A stretch of DNA of 36,285 nt from Methanobacterium sp. (GTDB lineage Archaea; Methanobacteriota; Methanobacteria; Methanobacteriales; Methanobacteriaceae), in the NCBI GenBank assembly GCA_021372715.1, contig JAJFTX010000054.1:1-36285 (forward strand), written 5' to 3'. The translations under genes and the position numbers were made by a program. Under the pieces are notes generated by a model. That model was not told where the DNA came from and made no database searches. It worked only from the letters and a program-made list of their open reading frames with translations. This document shows positions 33,797 through 36,285 of this stretch, piece by piece; the stretch's first letter is position 1, and every line of letters starts with the position of its first letter.

Positions 33797-33829
33797 AATA
33801 AACGGATATATCAGTTTTATTCGTTTATT
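33797..33829. repeat. 12-bp-stem inverted repeat between the HAD and F390 synthetase-like genes
   Basis: The left arm AATAAACGGATA (33797-33808) pairs with TATTCGTTTATT (33818-33829), with one G-U pair and a 9-nt loop, followed by TTTT on the + strand. It lies 67 nt past the HAD stop and 87 nt before the next ATG. It could be an intrinsic-type terminator or an operator for the downstream gene. Confidence 0.55.
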
Positions 33830-33915
33830 TTAATCATATTTGCTTTGCAAAAAATTAATTAAAAAGAATAGAGATAACATTATTTAGATAAGGTAAATTT
33901 TATGGGGATTTTATA

Positions 33916-35256
33916 ATGACGTTTTTCCGGGAAGAAATGGAGAAGATGCCTCGAGATGAGATAGATGCTCTGGTTGATGAAAGAATTCGCCACACCATCA
34001 AATATGCACAGGAAAATTCTCCATTTTATCGAAAATGGTTTGCAGATAATAATATAAAGGCTTCTGAAATTCGTTCACATGAAGATTTAAGGGAATTACC
34101 CGTTATTTCAGGTAAGACGATTCGAGAAAAGCAACCCCCTGAAACAGATGAGTTTGAATTCAAATGTGCTAATTGGAAGGATATTTACACCATTCATGAA
34201 ACTAGCGGAACCAGTGGGATGCCTAAATCGTTTTTTCTTACCTGGGATGATTGGAATCGTTATGCTGAGAAATATGCCCGGGCATTTGTCTCACAGGATT
34301 TTGGATATGATGATCGGGTGATTGTTTGCGCTTCATATGGTATGAATGTAGGGGCCAATACCATGACCCTGGCTGCTCAGAAAATCGGAATGGCCATAAT
34401 ACCCGAAGGAAAATGTACCTTCCCGGTGAGGATTATAAAAAATTATCAGGCCACAGGAATAGTAGGGAGCATATTCAAACTCATACGCCTGGCAAGTCGA
34501 ATGCGAGAAGAAGGACTGGACCCCCAGAATTCCAGTATCCAGAAACTGATAGCAGGTGGTGAAAGCTTTGCGGAGGAATCCAGGGCTTATGTTGAGGAAT
34601 TATGGGATGTTCCTGTTTATAATATCTATGGGAGTACAGAAGGAACTATGTGTGGGGAATGTATTCAGAAAGCAGGTCTGCATGTCCCGGAAGATATGGT
34701 ACACCTTGATCTATATGATCCTCAACTGGAAAACTTCGTCGATGATGGTGAATGCGGTAGAATAGTTTTAACTACCCTTCTAAATAAAGGTGAAAGAACA
34801 GGGACCTTGCTTTTAAATTACGATACAGCAGATACTAGTGTAATAGTATCTAGGGATAAATGTAAATGTGGAAGAACCCATCTGAGGATATTAAATCCCC
34901 AAAGAGAAGCTGAAACAGTATGGGTTAGAGGAACACCCTTCAATCGGGTTGATTTGGAAAGAGCGGTATTTCAGCGGGAAAATATGGAATATCTAACTGG
35001 AGAATATGAAGCATTTCTCTATGGGGCAGAAAATGAAGTAACCTTACGGGTGAGCCTGGAAGGAAAGGATATTAATCATCTCGATCGAGAGGTGGTACAG
35101 GAGAACTTCATTAAAGCTTTCCTAAAATATAATAGACCTATGTATCAAGCATACTTAGATGGTGATTTTAACATCATCTTCAATTTTACTGGACCTGGAG
35201 GTCTTGAATTTTATAAGGTTAAAGGTCGACCTAAACGTTTGGTGGACCGTCGTTGA
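33916..35256 (+). CDS. Coenzyme F390 synthetase-like adenylating enzyme
   Basis: A 446-residue ANL-superfamily protein of the PaaK/CapK type. F390 synthetase (FtsA) of Methanothermobacter, of this family and size, adenylates oxidised coenzyme F420 to F390 when cells meet oxygen. Seen are SPFYRKWFA near the N-terminus, the P-loop TSGTSGMPKS (near 95), the aromatic motif YNIYGSTEGTMCGE, LLNYDTADTS with the adenosine-binding Asp, and a Cys pair KCKCGRTH as in PaaK proteins. The C-terminal subdomain is short. A phenylacetate-CoA ligase paralogue cannot be excluded. GGGGAT lies upstream of the ATG. Confidence 0.82.
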   Translation: MTFFREEMEKMPRDEIDALVDERIRHTIKYAQENSPFYRKWFADNNIKASEIRSHEDLRELPVISGKTIREKQPPETDEFEFKCANWKDIYTIHETSGTSGMPKSFFLTWDDWNRYAEKYARAFVSQDFGYDDRVIVCASYGMNVGANTMTLAAQKIGMAIIPEGKCTFPVRIIKNYQATGIVGSIFKLIRLASRMREEGLDPQNSSIQKLIAGGESFAEESRAYVEELWDVPVYNIYGSTEGTMCGECIQKAGLHVPEDMVHLDLYDPQLENFVDDGECGRIVLTTLLNKGERTGTLLLNYDTADTSVIVSRDKCKCGRTHLRILNPQREAETVWVRGTPFNRVDLERAVFQRENMEYLTGEYEAFLYGAENEVTLRVSLEGKDINHLDREVVQENFIKAFLKYNRPMYQAYLDGDFNIIFNFTGPGGLEFYKVKGRPKRLVDRR

Positions 35257-35299
35257 AAAATAAAATAACCTTTTCAAAAAGAAAAAATAAGCAATTCAG

Positions 35300-35307
35300 A
35301 AAAAAAA
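35300..35307 (-). terminator. T8 terminator after hisF
   Basis: Eight A on the + strand (T8 on the minus strand) begin 2 nt after the hisF stop codon in the convergent spacer with the F390 synthetase-like gene. No hairpin was seen. Confidence 0.5.
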
Positions 35308-35309
35308 TT

Positions 35310-36074
35310 TTAAAGATAAACATCCACGTTTTTCCCTTGGAGATACTCCTTAACTTCCTGAACACTATATGTTCGGAAGTGGAAAACAGATGCTGCGAGT
35401 AAAATACTTGCTTTACCCTGTTCGGCAGCATCGTAGAAGTGTGATAATTTCCCAGCACCCCCAGAAGCAATTATTGGTAAATTCACAGCATCAGCTATGG
35501 CTCGGGTATATTCTAAATCATATCCATCCAGAGTACCATCACCATCCATGCTGGTAGGTAAAATAACCCCTGCACCTAATGATTCGCACTTTTTAGCCCA
35601 TTCAACAGCATCAATACCCACGGATTTAGTACCGCCAGATACGACCACTTCAAAACCAGAAGGCATTTCCTTGTTTCTACATCCATCAATGGCCACGGTT
35701 ATTCTTTCTGAACCAAACTTTCCCGAAGCCTCTTTGATTAACTCAGGACGCTTAACTGCAGCGCTGTTAATGGAAACTTTATCTGCACCAGCATTCAGGG
35801 TTAATTCAATATCTTCCAGTGAAGCTATACCTCCTCCTACAGTTAATGGTATATTAATTACTGAGGACACGTTTTTAACCCATTCCAGACGAGTCCCACG
35901 GTTTTCTAAAGTGGCGGCTATATCCAACATAGCCAACTCATCTGCACCTTCCTCCTCATATAAAGCAGCATTTTCAACGGGATCTCCAGCATCTTTCAGA
36001 TCAACAAAATGAACCCCTTTAACAACACGCCCATCTTTCATATCCAGACAGGGCATTATCTTAACCTTGCTCAT
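35310..36074 (-). CDS. hisF: Imidazole glycerol phosphate synthase, cyclase subunit
   Basis: TIM-barrel partner of HisH that makes imidazole glycerol phosphate and AICAR from PRFAR and ammonia. At 254 residues it has the usual length. PCLDMKDGRVVKG carries catalytic Asp11, VAIDGC the second catalytic Asp near 130, and the phosphate-binding loops are TVGGGIAS and ASGGAGK; STSMDGDG-type PTSMDGDGT is also present. GGGAGG precedes ATG 36074. It is divergent from truD and convergent with the F390 synthetase-like gene. Confidence 0.96.
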   Translation of the reverse strand: MSKVKIMPCLDMKDGRVVKGVHFVDLKDAGDPVENAALYEEEGADELAMLDIAATLENRGTRLEWVKNVSSVINIPLTVGGGIASLEDIELTLNAGADKVSINSAAVKRPELIKEASGKFGSERITVAIDGCRNKEMPSGFEVVVSGGTKSVGIDAVEWAKKCESLGAGVILPTSMDGDGTLDGYDLEYTRAIADAVNLPIIASGGAGKLSHFYDAAEQGKASILLAASVFHFRTYSVQEVKEYLQGKNVDVYL

Positions 36075-36110
36075 AATTATATCCTCCCAATCAATCTTTT
36101 ACAATATGTT

Positions 36111-36122
36111 ATTAATATAAGT
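36111..36122 (-). promoter_or_regulatory. Candidate TATA box for hisF
   Basis: Minus-strand ACTTATATTAAT is centred about 42 nt upstream of the hisF ATG, which would leave a leader of about 16 nt with GGGAGG. Confidence 0.4.
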
Positions 36123-36204
36123 CTATAAAAGGATCAACTCAAGAAAATTTTATCTAATCCATAAAAGAATAAGAAAAATCAGAAAAATTCAGTGGAGAAA
36201 AATA

Positions 36205-36285
36205 ATGCTAAATGCTGAAACCTATATCACCCTCCAGAAAGGTATTGGAGGAGATATAAGGAATAAATATGAGGATTTCTATGTA
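36205..36285 (+). CDS. truD: tRNA pseudouridine(13) synthase TruD, N-terminal 27 codons
   Basis: The first 27 codons of a gene cut by the window end. The peptide contains GIGGDIRNKYEDFYV, matching the start of the TruD family (GIGG-x-I-(K/R)-x-x-x-EDF-x-V), a pseudouridine synthase acting on U13 of tRNA. GTGGAG lies upstream of the ATG. The catalytic Asp region is beyond the window, so the call rests on the N-terminal motif only. Confidence 0.75.
   Translation, partial: MLNAETYITLQKGIGGDIRNKYEDFYV

Noticed and set aside
35497..36012. A 171-codon open frame on the + strand opposite hisF
   Set aside because: It lies wholly inside hisF on the other strand with Ser/Pro-rich shadow composition and no family match.

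Overview
This window is ordinary chromosomal sequence from a hydrogenotrophic methanogen, most likely a Methanobacteriales archaeon close to Methanobacterium. The evidence is the gene set: O-phosphoseryl-tRNA synthetase (SepS), the thiol:fumarate reductase subunit TfrA, the F430-forming reductase CfbD, a coenzyme F390 synthetase-like enzyme, CTP-dependent riboflavin kinase, an archaeal Get3/ArsA ATPase and archaeal-type LeuS. Further support comes from GGTGA/GGAGG ribosome binding sites, frequent GTG/TTG starts, very AT-rich spacers with TATA-like boxes, and a tRNA without an encoded CCA. Assignment below order level is inference.

Layout, left to right. 1-2618 (+): the 3' part of gatA, then a CobB/CobQ-like amidotransferase whose two domains are in the reverse of the usual order. 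2637-5342 (-): an unrecognised protein, ribB, ribK and endonuclease V. 5415-8888: sepS (-) and tfrA (+), divergent. 8901-15868 (all -): a DUF3795 protein, a GNAT acetyltransferase, tRNA-Arg(GCG), a PAP2-type membrane protein, a pilin-like protein, an AIR-synthase-related protein, hisH, a nucleotidyltransferase-cupin fusion and cfbD. 15988-20770: sfsA (+), then a type IIC P-type ATPase and a YchF/Obg-type GTPase (-). 20889-24448: cbiE (+), a small cupin (-) and a lemA/DUF2207 pair (+). 24538-26931: get3 (-), nadE and cutA (+). 27014-31587: leuS (+), an FAH-family enzyme and hisG (-). 31733-36285: an adenosine-type deaminase with a HAD hydrolase (+), an F390 synthetase-like gene (+), hisF (-) and the first 27 codons of truD (+).

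The genes are mostly informational (GatA, SepS, LeuS, tRNA-Arg, TruD, YchF-like) or make cofactors: flavin (RibB, RibK), corrinoid/F430 (CbiE, CfbD, the CobQ-like protein), NAD (NadE) and F420/F390. The three histidine genes hisH, hisG and hisF lie at separate sites, so histidine synthesis is not in one operon here. No rRNA, CRISPR array, insertion sequence, integrase, phage gene or defence island was seen. No gap without a gene exceeds 300 bases; the longest is 25531-25805.

No new multigene system is obvious. The most unusual items are the domain-swapped CobQ-like amidotransferase, a Na,K-ATPase-like P-type pump with altered ion-site residues, a methionine-rich Get3 insert, an endonuclease V with Asn in place of a catalytic Asp, a compact nucleotidyltransferase-cupin fusion, and several inverted or direct repeats in divergent promoter regions.
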